Assembly: GCF_026240945.1 (NCBI RefSeq)
Contig: NZ_JAPFPY010000017.1
Coordinates: 62,001-126,000, forward strand
DNA length: 64,000 bases
Origin: Mycolicibacterium sp. J2
GTDB taxonomy: Bacteria; Actinomycetota; Actinomycetes; Mycobacteriales; Mycobacteriaceae
Reading direction: 5' to 3'
This document shows, in pieces, positions 1-8,264 of the stretch. The notes beneath the pieces were generated by a model. That model did no database searches and was not told the DNA's origin. It saw only the letters and a program-made list of their open reading frames with translations. The position numbers were made by a program, and so were the translations under genes. The stretch's first letter is position 1, and every line of letters starts with the position of its first letter.

Positions 1-1
1 G

Positions 2-2173
2 CAGGCGCAATGGGCTCTGGTGCCCACCGAATGGCGCCGACCGGCGTACCAGATCCACCTGCCACCGGCCGATCAGGTGTTCCTCAGCCGCATAAACGAC
101 CTGCCCCCTGCTGTGGCCGCCGGGGAGTACGACTTCACTCCCGAAGCCACACCGGCGCGGTTCGCCGACGAGATCGCCTGGTGGGTCTGGGTGTGCTACC
201 ACGAAGGGCTGCGCAAGATCGAGCATTCCCTGCTGCGCTGGGCCACCCAGGCCATCAGTGCCACCGCTGCAGAGTTTCGCGATCGGCACGGGCATCAACC
301 GGCAAGTATCACCGACCTGACCGTCAACGACATGCTGCGCCAGGCGGTGCTGGTGTTCGAGCGGCGCAACGCACGGTTGCCCGCCACAGGCACGCGACGC
401 AACATCGTAGGCCTGATCGAGCATCTGCACATGTATCTGTCGGTGCGTGGTGCCGCCATCGACTGGTGGGCATATGACACCTGGGATCTGCGCGCCGATC
501 CACGGATCCCGCAACGCGAGCACGAACCGTGCCACGAGAAATCGGTGCGTATCGGAGCGATCGAACCGCAGTGGCTACGTGAAGGTGCGCGGTTTTGGCT
601 GCGCACCTGCCTGGACGCCGAGTTGCTGCGCTGGTCTTCTGCAGTCGATCGCGCCCGCGAGATGGCACGCCACTTCGGCGCATTCGCCGCCGAGCGTGGC
701 TACACCGATCCCGCCCTATCCGAGGACCCCGCGCAGCTGCGACTGATATTCACCGCGTACAGCGAATACCTGCGCTCCCCGGCCGCTGCCGCCAGACGCG
801 ACAAGCCGTTGTCGGCCACCGCGATCGGCGACAGCCAGTCACAAATTCAGAGCTTCTACACATTCATGCTCGACCATGCGCCTGAGGCCGCCGCAGCGAC
901 CGGTGACCCACGCTGGGAGAACCTGACCGCGGCGCACACCCGGTTGTGGGGACCGGCTTTTCGCACCCGGCGCGCTCACCGCGCCCGGGAATTGACGTGG
1001 TATTCGACCGCCGACCTTCAGCAGATGCTGGCCTACCTCGACGTGCTCGCCGCCCAGCGGGGCGCCCTCGTATCGGTGACGCACCCCGACGGCACGGTGT
1101 CACTAATCAAAGGACTCGGTGACCCGCAAGCCGCACGGATCTGGCTGCTGCAAGCACTGACCGGACGACGGGCCTCAGAAATCCTCATGCTCGACCACAA
1201 CCCGCTAGAAGCCATCCCAGGGGCCGCCCGGCCCGCCGACTCCGACGATCCGGATGCCTTTGTCGCCAAACTGCGCTACCAACAGACCAAAGTCGACGGG
1301 GTCATCCCCACCATCCTGGTCGAGCAGGCGGTGGTCAACGTGATCCGAGAACAGCAGCGCTGGCTGGGTGACAGCCACCCCAGGCTCTCACCGAAATATC
1401 TGTTCATCGGTGTCAAACAGAACCTGGCCGGGCGCCGACCTCGCCCGTATGCAACGTATCGGGCTTCTTTGGACAAGCTCGACGGCATCCACGGCCTGAC
1501 CGATACCGCGGGAAACCCGTTGCGGTTCACCCAAACCCACCGGCTGCGCCACACTCGGGCCACCGAACTTCTCAACGACGGCGTTCCGCTGCACGTGGTT
1601 CAACGCTACCTCGGTCACAAGAGCCCCGAGATGACCATGCGCTATGCGGCCACACTGGCAGCGACCGCCGAGGCAGAGTTCCTCAAACACAAGAAGATCG
1701 GAGCTCACGGGGCCACTATCGAGATCAGCCCGTCTGACATCTTGGACATGACCCAGTTGTCGGTGCGCACCGACCGGGTGCTGCCCAACGGGGTGTGCCT
1801 GCTGCCGCCTCTGAAGTCGTGCGACAAGGGCAACGCCTGCTTGTCGTGCGGGCATTTCGCCACCGACGCCACCCACATCGATGAACTCAGAGACCAGCAC
1901 GCCAAGACCACCGCGTTGATCGAGATCAGACGTCAGCAGTACCGCCAACGTACCGGTCGCGAACTCACTGATGAGAACGTGTGGGTCGCCGAACGATTGC
2001 GCGAATTGCACTCCCTGCAAGCAATCCTGGATCGTCTGACTGCAGATCAAGCCACCCACCAGGAAGCGATCTCTCGGGCCGGAACTACCAACCGGATTCC
2101 GCTGCAACCTGTCGCCACCCGCGGTGCGCACGACTCTGCACTGCGCAAAGCCGATCCCCACACCTCCCTATGA
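2..2173 (+). CDS. Tyrosine recombinase, Tn554 TnpB-like, 5' end beyond the window
   Basis: Site-specific recombinase of the tyrosine family that would cut and rejoin DNA at the ends of a Tn554-like element. Counting from the first usable GTG (base 20), the catalytic set reads Arg383 (in TGRRASE), His507 and Arg510 (HRLRHTR), His533 (LGHKS) and Tyr542 (MTMRY). A Cys-rich stretch (CDKGNACLSCGH) follows, as is usual in the long TnpB-type recombinases. The frame is open to the window edge, so the true start lies upstream and the gene is partial here. Its stop overlaps the next start by four bases (ATGA), so the two are co-translated. A TnpA-type partner would be expected just outside the window. 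The family call is firm; the exact element is not known. Confidence 0.85.
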   Translation, partial: QAQWALVPTEWRRPAYQIHLPPADQVFLSRINDLPPAVAAGEYDFTPEATPARFADEIAWWVWVCYHEGLRKIEHSLLRWATQAISATAAEFRDRHGHQPASITDLTVNDMLRQAVLVFERRNARLPATGTRRNIVGLIEHLHMYLSVRGAAIDWWAYDTWDLRADPRIPQREHEPCHEKSVRIGAIEPQWLREGARFWLRTCLDAELLRWSSAVDRAREMARHFGAFAAERGYTDPALSEDPAQLRLIFTAYSEYLRSPAAAARRDKPLSATAIGDSQSQIQSFYTFMLDHAPEAAAATGDPRWENLTAAHTRLWGPAFRTRRAHRARELTWYSTADLQQMLAYLDVLAAQRGALVSVTHPDGTVSLIKGLGDPQAARIWLLQALTGRRASEILMLDHNPLEAIPGAARPADSDDPDAFVAKLRYQQTKVDGVIPTILVEQAVVNVIREQQRWLGDSHPRLSPKYLFIGVKQNLAGRRPRPYATYRASLDKLDGIHGLTDTAGNPLRFTQTHRLRHTRATELLNDGVPLHVVQRYLGHKSPEMTMRYAATLAATAEAEFLKHKKIGAHGATIEISPSDILDMTQLSVRTDRVLPNGVCLLPPLKSCDKGNACLSCGHFATDATHIDELRDQHAKTTALIEIRRQQYRQRTGRELTDENVWVAERLRELHSLQAILDRLTADQATHQEAISRAGTTNRIPLQPVATRGAHDSALRKADPHTSL

Positions 2174-2562
2174 CCGTCACCCAAGCGTCACTCAAGGCAC
2201 TCAAGGCCAGCGCCCGCAAACGCAGCGACGACGTCGACGCCCGGATCGAACGGTCCCTCAAGGAAATGCGCAAACAGGGCCTTGAAATTACCATCAGCGG
2301 CCTGGCCCGCCACGCTGGAGTGTCACGCAGTGTTATTCATCGACGCACCGAACTCCGAAAACAGATCCACACCCTCCCGCCGCTAGCTGCCGCCCCAGAT
2401 CCGGCACCACCGCCAGCGACTGACTCCGAGAGCAGCATCGTCGCGGCATTACGGACCCGGCTCAAGGCACGAGACACCCAGATCACCGAACTGAAAGCCC
2501 AACTGCGCGAACGTGACCACATCATCGCGACCCTGCACGGCGAACTGGCCCGCAAGTCCTGA
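2170..2562 (+). CDS. TnpC-like / DUF6262-type accessory protein of the recombinase module
   Basis: Small basic protein of 130 residues of the type found as third gene in actinobacterial Tn554-like modules. Residues about 35-62 (EITISGLARHAGVSRSVIHR) look like a helix-turn-helix, so DNA binding at the element ends is likely. The last 50 residues (RTRLKARDTQITELKAQLRE) form a probable coiled coil. The start is set by the ATGA overlap with the recombinase stop. In Tn554 the third protein influences orientation and frequency of transposition; a similar helper role here is inference. No other family resemblance was recognised. Confidence 0.7.
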   Translation: MTVTQASLKALKASARKRSDDVDARIERSLKEMRKQGLEITISGLARHAGVSRSVIHRRTELRKQIHTLPPLAAAPDPAPPPATDSESSIVAALRTRLKARDTQITELKAQLRERDHIIATLHGELARKS

Positions 2563-2996
2563 CGCGGATACGAATGCCAGTACGCCACCGCGCGCGCCAG
2601 CCTCAACAGTTCGGTGACCTCGACAACTCCAGACCCACAAGGCCCAGGAAACAGTCGGCTTGCGTCGCACAGGGCAACCGTGCACCCACACCACCACGGT
2701 CAGGACGCGGCTGGCAGTACCGATGAACTCGGCGACGGCATCTACACGAAAGCCTCCCGCCCCCCGACTTTGTCGGGGGGCGGTTGCTCCTGTGATGCGC
2801 GCCGCCTGGCGAAATTTTTGTCGGAACATGGTTGTACAACTGAGACAGAAGGTGTTATGCCGGGTAACCGGTATGTGGCAATATTCGGGTTGTACAGCAC
2901 GCGGAAGGGGGTTGATGATGGCGTCATCGTGCTCCAACAATGACCGCCCGGTTTTGGATCAGCCGAGGGGGACTGACCCGAAGTGGCAGGAAAAGA
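2563..2996. other. Intergenic stretch between recombinase module and ISL3 element
   Basis: No convincing gene is visible in these 434 bases; the open frames present lack ribosome binding sites and mycobacterial codon bias. The stretch contains one very stable hairpin (2757-2783) and a 10-base palindrome GTTGTACAAC near 2833. It probably includes the right end of the Tn554-like module, but no end sequence could be defined. Confidence 0.5.
2757..2783. terminator. Perfect 12-bp hairpin, terminator-like
   Basis: Left arm CCGCCCCCCGAC (2757-2768) and right arm 2772-2783 are perfectly complementary around a TTT loop. It lies 195 bases after the tnpC-like stop. No T-tract follows, so it may act as a factor-assisted terminator or be a structured element end. 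Actinobacterial IS200/IS605 ends can carry similar C-rich hairpins, but no tnpA or tnpB of that type is present. Confidence 0.55.
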
Positions 2997-3019
2997 GGCT
3001 CTTCTGACACATCCGTGGG
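2997..3019 (+). repeat. Left terminal inverted repeat of the ISL3 element
   Basis: Twenty-three bases starting GGCTCTTCTGAC. They pair with the reverse complement of 4409-4431 with mismatches at repeat positions 4, 7, 13, 14 and 18. Confidence 0.75.
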
Positions 3020-3041
3020 CGTGTGAGCGTGTCTGAATAGG

Positions 3042-3114
3042 CGCACGCCGTTCTCTGCATAGGTTTCTGAGCTGTCGAAGGCAAGGAAACCGATGATCAG
3101 GAGAACGGCGTGCG
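3042..3114 (+). promoter_or_regulatory. 14-bp inverted repeat spanning the transposase start codon
   Basis: CGCACGCCGTTCTC (3042-3055) recurs as its exact reverse complement at 3101-3114, and the second copy contains the GTG start (3110). In mRNA the arms could pair over a 45-base loop and hide the ribosome binding region. As DNA they could be paired binding sites for the transposase. Either would hold transposase synthesis down, a common feature of insertion sequences. Confidence 0.6.
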
Positions 3115-4408
3115 TGATGTCAGCCTATGGCGGAGTCTGTTGGGCGTCGAGAAGACGGTCGTCGAGCGGGTCGAGTTCGACGAGGCCTCTGAAGTCCTCG
3201 TCGCTCACGTCCGGCCTACCAAGCGCGAGTGTGGCCGGTGCGGGATCTGCGGCCGCCGCAGCCCGGGCTATGACGCCGGGGCGGGCCGGCGGCGCTGGCG
3301 GGCGTTGGATCTGGGTACCATCCGTGCCGAACTCGAGGCTGACGCGCCGCGGGTGGCGTGCCCGGTGCACGCAGTGGTGGTTGCGGCGGTGCCGTGGGCT
3401 CGTCACGATGCCGGTCATACCTACGCATTCGATGATCAGGTGGCGTGGTTGGCCACCCGGGCATCGAAGTCCACGGTGGTCGATCTCATGCGGATCGCGT
3501 GGCGCACTGTCGGGTCGATCGTCGCCCGGGTCTGGGGTGACATCGACGCCACCCACGATCGGTTCGCCGGGTTACGCCGGATCGGGATCGACGAGATCAG
3601 CTACAAGAAGGGCCACAAGTACCTGATGGTCGTGGTTGACCACGACCATCGGCGCCTGGTGTGGGCTGCGCCGGGACGCAACAGCGCCACGGTGGGTGAG
3701 TTCTTCGACCTCCTCGGTGAGCAGCGGTGTGCCCAGATCACCCATGTCTCTGCAGATGGGGCTGACTTCATCGACACCATCGTCGCGGCCAGATGCCCGA
3801 AAGCGGTCCGGGTCGCCGACCCGTTCCATGTCGTGAAGTGGGCGACCGACGCGCTCGATGAGGTGCGCCGCCAAGCGTGGAACGACGCTCGCGCGCTGGC
3901 CCGCACGGAGCCCAAGCGTGGCCGTGGACGTCCTGGCCCTGATGCGCCACCACGGCCGGGCAACGAACGCGCCAAACAACTGAAGGGTGCCCGATACTCG
4001 CTGTGGAAGAACCCCGAGAACCTCACCGACAACCAGCAAGTGAAGCTCGCCTGGATCGCGGCGACCGACCCGAAACTGTATCGGGCCTACCTACTCAAGG
4101 AAGGCCTGCGGGTGGTGTTCCAGCTGCCCCACGACCAAGCCGTCGAAGCGTTGGACCGGTGGATCAGTTGGGCACAGCGCTGCCGGATCCCGGCGTTCGT
4201 GACGCTGCAGAAGAGCATCGTCAAACACCGTGCCCGGATCTTGGCCGCGATCGAACACAACCTGTCCAACGGACTCATCGAGTCCACCAACACCAAGATC
4301 CGCCTGATCACCCGGATCGCCTTCGGATTCAAATCCGCCGAGGCACTGATCGCCCTCGCGCTGCTCAGCCTCGGCGGCCACAAGCCAGCCCTCCCAGGCC
4401 GGAGATGA
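3110..4408 (+). CDS. tnpA: ISL3-family transposase
   Basis: DDE transposase of 432 residues, the usual ISL3 length. The N-terminal part has Cys pairs (CGRCGICGRR) typical of the zinc-binding DNA-recognition domain of this family. The catalytic core carries Asp in RIGIDEISYKKGHKY, Asp in VSADGADF and Glu in the C-terminal GLIESTNTKIR. The GTG start is inside one arm of an inverted repeat, and the stop abuts the right terminal repeat. Nothing is broken, so the element may be active. It belongs to the same family as IS1096 of M. smegmatis; which member it is cannot be told by eye. Confidence 0.9.
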   Translation: MRDVSLWRSLLGVEKTVVERVEFDEASEVLVAHVRPTKRECGRCGICGRRSPGYDAGAGRRRWRALDLGTIRAELEADAPRVACPVHAVVVAAVPWARHDAGHTYAFDDQVAWLATRASKSTVVDLMRIAWRTVGSIVARVWGDIDATHDRFAGLRRIGIDEISYKKGHKYLMVVVDHDHRRLVWAAPGRNSATVGEFFDLLGEQRCAQITHVSADGADFIDTIVAARCPKAVRVADPFHVVKWATDALDEVRRQAWNDARALARTEPKRGRGRPGPDAPPRPGNERAKQLKGARYSLWKNPENLTDNQQVKLAWIAATDPKLYRAYLLKEGLRVVFQLPHDQAVEALDRWISWAQRCRIPAFVTLQKSIVKHRARILAAIEHNLSNGLIESTNTKIRLITRIAFGFKSAEALIALALLSLGGHKPALPGRR

Positions 4409-4431
4409 CCCACAGATCAGTCAGGAGCGCC
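4409..4431 (-). repeat. Right terminal inverted repeat of the ISL3 element
   Basis: Reverse complement begins GGCGCTCCTGAC and matches the left end at 18 of 23 positions. The flanking GGAAAAG copy begins at the next base. Confidence 0.75.
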
Positions 4432-4492
4432 GGAAAAGCACCGTTCAAACTTCGCATGTTGCCGCCGTTGGCTCAACGGTCGGACAGTCAGC

Positions 4493-6157
4493 GTGGTATA
4501 CGGGGTCGTGGGGATTTTCGACAAGTATCGAGCGCGGGCCGCCGAAGAACAACGAGCGCACCAGGCTCTGCAGCAATTGCGAGCGCGGTCGAATACAGCC
4601 TTGGCCAGTGTGCAGTCAGACCGCGTGGAGTTCGACTCGGCCCAAGCGATGCTCGATAGGTTCTACCGGCGCGAACATGTCGAGAACGACTGGACAAAAG
4701 CGGAAGTGCGAGTTCGCTACCTGGAGTGTCCAGAACCCGCGCCGGTCCTCGAAGCCTTCTTGCCACCCGGGTACGGCGTCCCCCTGCCCAAGCAGAGCCC
4801 CGAGATTCTCGCTGACATGCAGCACCGCTACGCAACCACCTGCCGCGCACACGCCACGCGGGAACGTTGGCGCATCCAGGAACTCGAATACGCCAAGGCC
4901 ACGTTGATGCGACTACAAGCCGAGGCGTTGGCCAGGGATCTAGAGCGCCAAGCCGGCATGTGGCCACGGGGTGCCAACCTCTGCCGCGACATCGCGCAGA
5001 TCCACGGCATCGAGCCACAGGTGGCCGCACAGAACACTTTCATTGAGCGCACCGTCGAGGCCGTGACGGACATCCTCGCCGACGGCCTGGCATCGGTGGG
5101 CCCGATCAAATCGAGCAGCCCCGGCGGCCCATACGATCCGCAATCCGTCGTCAACCATGCCGAATCGGCCTTGTCTGAGATGACCTTCGATTTCGACTAC
5201 CACCCTGCGGCGCGGGCTGCCTACACACCGGAATCGCACCAGCTCGTCATCGAATGCGAACTGCCCGATGTCTCCGTCATCCCGAAAGCAAAGACATACC
5301 GTTATGTGAAGAGCCGCAACCAGATCACCGAAACCGCGCGGCCTGCAAGTCAAGTGAAGGCACTGTACGCGAACGCGATCGCGCAACTCACTCTGCTGTT
5401 CCTAGCCCAAACCTTCGCCTCTGATTTCGACGGTGCGATCGACGTAGCCGTTTTGAACGGCGTCGTCGACACCCTGGACCCCCGCAGCGGACAACCAGCC
5501 CGGCCATGCCTCATCACCGTCAGAGTGACCCGAGACACCTATGCCGGTATCAACCTGGCCAACGTCGACCCGCAAGCGTGCCTCAAGCACCTATCGGCAG
5601 GAGTCTCGAAGAGCCCCACCGAACTCGCGCCCGTCAAGCCGGTCCTCGAATTCTCGATGGTCGACCCAAGATTCGTCGCCGCCACCGATGCCATTAGCGC
5701 GATGGACGACCGCCCCAACCTGTTGGAGCTCAGTCCCACTGAGTTCGAAGGGCTCATCCAGAATCTCTTCACCAAGATGGGGCTGGAAGCACGTCAAACC
5801 CGCGCATCCCGGGACGGTGGAGTGGACTGCATCGCCTACGACACCCGCCCAATATTCGGCGGAAAAGTTGTCATTCAAGCAAAACGCTACAAGAACACCG
5901 TCGGTGTATCCGCAGTCCGAGACCTCTACGGGACGCTACAGAATGAGGGTGCATCCAAGGGAATACTTGTCACGACTAGCGGCTACGGCCAGGCCTCGTT
6001 CGACTTCGCCCAGAACAAGCCGATCGAACTGATCGAAGGCGCAAACCTGCTCTACCTGCTAGAGACTCACGCCGGCGTACGAGCACGAATAGAACCACCC
6101 GATGACTGGCGTGACCCTGTTCCCGACACGCCGAACACCGCACCTGCCGACCCATAG
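4493..6157 (+). CDS. Restriction endonuclease, Mrr_cat domain
   Basis: Probable Mrr-type type IV restriction enzyme of 554 residues, expected to cut modified foreign DNA. Residues 1 to about 400 are an uncharacterised region with a charged, possibly coiled-coil start (KYRARAAEEQRAHQ). The C-terminal domain has the PD-(D/E)xK pattern of Mrr: Asp445 in DGGVDC, then Gln462-Ala-Lys464 in VIQAKRY, and YGTLQNEGASKGILVTTSGY further on. No strong Shine-Dalgarno precedes GTG 4493; GTG 4508 is an in-frame alternative. It stands alone just right of the ISL3 copy, with no methylase beside it, which fits a modification-dependent enzyme. The substrate is unknown. Confidence 0.8.
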   Translation: MVYGVVGIFDKYRARAAEEQRAHQALQQLRARSNTALASVQSDRVEFDSAQAMLDRFYRREHVENDWTKAEVRVRYLECPEPAPVLEAFLPPGYGVPLPKQSPEILADMQHRYATTCRAHATRERWRIQELEYAKATLMRLQAEALARDLERQAGMWPRGANLCRDIAQIHGIEPQVAAQNTFIERTVEAVTDILADGLASVGPIKSSSPGGPYDPQSVVNHAESALSEMTFDFDYHPAARAAYTPESHQLVIECELPDVSVIPKAKTYRYVKSRNQITETARPASQVKALYANAIAQLTLLFLAQTFASDFDGAIDVAVLNGVVDTLDPRSGQPARPCLITVRVTRDTYAGINLANVDPQACLKHLSAGVSKSPTELAPVKPVLEFSMVDPRFVAATDAISAMDDRPNLLELSPTEFEGLIQNLFTKMGLEARQTRASRDGGVDCIAYDTRPIFGGKVVIQAKRYKNTVGVSAVRDLYGTLQNEGASKGILVTTSGYGQASFDFAQNKPIELIEGANLLYLLETHAGVRARIEPPDDWRDPVPDTPNTAPADP

Positions 6158-6493
6158 CGAGCAGCCAACCCGAAGGACGACCCGGACCTCGTTCCGGGTA
6201 CCGAGCAGAATTGTGCGACAAGGCACGTCTGATACATCCGGGATGAGCCACCACCCGACGCGTGACCGTCGGTCGTCCGCCCATCCTTCGATGTTCCCAG
6301 AACTTCGCGCACCGTCCGTTGCTGCCCGCGTGCCCAACCCGGGCCAATGAACGAAACCGATGGCCCAAACTTCGATTCCCATAAACACCATCGAGTACAG
6401 CGACGCCCACGTGGGCGTGAAGTCTAGGCCTCGGTCCATCCAATCCGTTTCGTCACTACCCCACGCCGAAGCTCACGTCGGTGGTCAGTGCAC
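6158..6493. other. Convergent intergenic region between mrr and tetR
   Basis: These 336 bases lie between two convergent genes. No gene with a ribosome binding site, no RNA and no strong terminator hairpin was recognised here. Confidence 0.5.
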
Positions 6494-7123
6494 CTAGGGC
6501 CTCACCCGACGCGACCGTGCCGTTGGTGGAATTCGGATCAGAGCGGCAACAGAGTCTAGGAGGGCGTCGAGCAGACGCTCGTGTTCGACGATGGGCGCAC
6601 CGGCATGGTGGGCGCTGATCCAGCCGGCGTTGGCGACTCGCAACAGCATCTCAATCGCTTCCGGGTCACGGCAATCAGCCAGACCTTGCGCAGTCAGTGA
6701 TTCCAGTTCGCCCACGGCAAGATCGGAGAACGTCTTGACGATCTCTATCCCGCGTTCGCGCAGGCGTGGTTCGGTGACGCGTTCTTGATCGGTGAACAGC
6801 CGGCGCAGGAATGAATCGCGCACGATCTCGGTGTTGAGCCGCCGTACGCGATCGAGGAACATGTCCAGCGGTTCGGTTTTGTCGGTCTGTGCGACGTAGT
6901 CGACGAGCCGCTCGACACGCTCGTTCAAGGCGGCGCTGAGCACGCCGCTCTTTCCGTCGGGAAAGTAGGCGTAGATGGTGCCTAGTGAAATGTGAGCACG
7001 ATCGGCGATCTCGCGAATTCCGGTTTTCTCGTAGCCGATTTCGCCGAACAGTGCTTGAGCGGCGGCAACGATATCGGAGTACTTCGGCGATTGCGCCGGG
7101 TCGCGTTGAGGGGATGCGGTCAC
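6494..7123 (-). CDS. TetR-family transcriptional regulator
   Basis: Repressor-type regulator of 209 residues. Residues about 18-62 form the TetR DNA-binding domain (AAAQALFGEIGYEKTGIREI, then RAHISLGTIYAYFPDGKSGV); the rest is an all-helical ligand-binding domain. It reads away from the FAH/monooxygenase operon, and the intergenic region holds a palindromic operator (7261-7286) over that operon's promoter. The usual logic is repression relieved by a pathway substrate or intermediate. The near-identical site at 17282-17307 suggests that it also controls a second promoter about 10 kb away. The start is a GTG. The ligand is not predictable. Confidence 0.85.
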   Translation of the reverse strand: MTASPQRDPAQSPKYSDIVAAAQALFGEIGYEKTGIREIADRAHISLGTIYAYFPDGKSGVLSAALNERVERLVDYVAQTDKTEPLDMFLDRVRRLNTEIVRDSFLRRLFTDQERVTEPRLRERGIEIVKTFSDLAVGELESLTAQGLADCRDPEAIEMLLRVANAGWISAHHAGAPIVEHERLLDALLDSVAALIRIPPTARSRRVRP

Positions 7124-7260
7124 TGTCTCAGGATCTTACCTCGCCGCGCCTGACGCCAGATCACACTCACTCCTCCCGTTCAGTGGCTGATTGCAGGTGG
7201 TCCGGATCCGCTTTCGCGCCGCATCGCGGTGGATGCCATGACACGCCAGCCTAGATCTGT

Positions 7261-7286
7261 TATAACAAAACGATACATTTGTTCTA
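7261..7286. promoter_or_regulatory. Probable TetR operator, copy 1
   Basis: AACAA (7264-7268) and TTGTT (7279-7283) form an inverted repeat with a 10-base spacer, in an AT-rich block between divergent tetR and the FAH-family gene. The 26 bases match 17282-17307 at 21 positions. The site is 22 bases before the ATG at 7308 and probably overlaps the promoter. Confidence 0.7.
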
Positions 7287-7307
7287 GTCATCCTCCGTGG
7301 AGGTGCG

Positions 7308-8264
7308 ATGCTTCTCGGTCGGTTTGCCCCGCTCGGCGCCCAGTTCTCGGATGTGCGCCTGGGAGCATTGATCGATCCGGGGCACCTGCTCGATGTCACC
7401 AATGCTCTCGGCAAGTTCGCCTCCCCAGCAGAGCCAATGACAGCCCTCGTCGGTGCTGGCGAACCTGCAATGGACGCGGTGCGTTCCACGGTGCGAACGC
7501 CAGCGATGGCCGATGTACACAGCCTCGAAGAAGTGCAGCTGCTGGCTCCCTTGTCGCCATGCCGGATGCGCAACTTCAGCGTCTATGACGGCCACATCCG
7601 CAACGCGTTTCGGGCAGCTGTCGAGCTGCGGGCCGGATCGGTGGCGGGCCGGGTTTTCGCCGCCGCGAACCTGGTCCCACCACGGCGCTGGTACCGGCGC
7701 CCGACCTACTACAAGGGCAACCATCTATCGGTGATTGGGCCGCATGACGACATTGTGGCCCCTTCCTTCACCCAGCAACTCGACTACGAACTCGAACTCG
7801 CGGTGGTGATCGGCAAATCAGGCTCCAACATTGCCCCATCCGATGCCGACGACCACATTTTCGGATATGCGCTGCTCAACGATGTCTCAGCACGCGACCT
7901 CATGGCTGCAGAACTGCTCTCCGGAATGGGTCCAGCTAAGAGCAAGGACTTCGACACCGGCAATGTGCTGGGGCCATGGATCGCAACCGCTGACGAAATC
8001 GACAACCCACGAGCATTGCGCGGTTCGGTGAATGTCAACGGTGAACCCCAAAGCCAGTGCACGACTTTCGATATGTATCACGGCGTCGACGCAATCCTGG
8101 CCGAGGCGTCTCGCGGCGAAACCCTGATGCCGGGCGAAGTGATTGGAACCGGCTGCTGCACGGGCGGTTCAGGGATCGAACACAAAACTTTCCTACAGGT
8201 TGGAGACGTTGTGGAGATGACACTAGGTCCGCTGGGCACGCAACGAAACCGGATCGTCGGATGA
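7308..8264 (+). CDS. Fumarylacetoacetate hydrolase (FAH) family protein
   Basis: Metal-dependent enzyme of the FAH fold, 318 residues, expected to hydrolyse, decarboxylate or isomerise a ring-cleavage or diketo acid intermediate. Seen motifs are YYKGNHLSVIG, the acidic metal-ligand stretch LDYELELAVVIG, FGYALLNDVSARDL and the Gly-rich end TGCCTGGSG. The N-terminal 90 residues are a less conserved lid domain. It is the first gene downstream of the TetR operator, and its stop overlaps the monooxygenase start (ATGA), so the two are one transcript. In aromatic catabolism such proteins act after extradiol cleavage, which agrees with the dioxygenase-like gene downstream. The substrate is not assignable. 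Confidence 0.85.
   Translation: MLLGRFAPLGAQFSDVRLGALIDPGHLLDVTNALGKFASPAEPMTALVGAGEPAMDAVRSTVRTPAMADVHSLEEVQLLAPLSPCRMRNFSVYDGHIRNAFRAAVELRAGSVAGRVFAAANLVPPRRWYRRPTYYKGNHLSVIGPHDDIVAPSFTQQLDYELELAVVIGKSGSNIAPSDADDHIFGYALLNDVSARDLMAAELLSGMGPAKSKDFDTGNVLGPWIATADEIDNPRALRGSVNVNGEPQSQCTTFDMYHGVDAILAEASRGETLMPGEVIGTGCCTGGSGIEHKTFLQVGDVVEMTLGPLGTQRNRIVG

Larger units (their letters stand above)
2997..4431 (+). mobile_element. ISL3-family insertion sequence, 1,435 bp
   Basis: Complete insertion sequence with one transposase gene. Imperfect terminal inverted repeats of 23 bp (2997-3019 and 4409-4431) match at 18 positions. The 7-base repeat GGAAAAG stands directly outside on both sides (2989-2995 and 4432-4438), which fits the 8-bp target duplication of ISL3 elements with one changed base. 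The right repeat begins one base after the transposase stop codon. The element looks intact and separates the recombinase module from the Mrr gene. Confidence 0.85.

Noticed and set aside
2614..2943. Possible small gene before the ISL3 element
   Set aside because: The frame crosses the strong hairpin, lacks a ribosome binding site and shows no domain.
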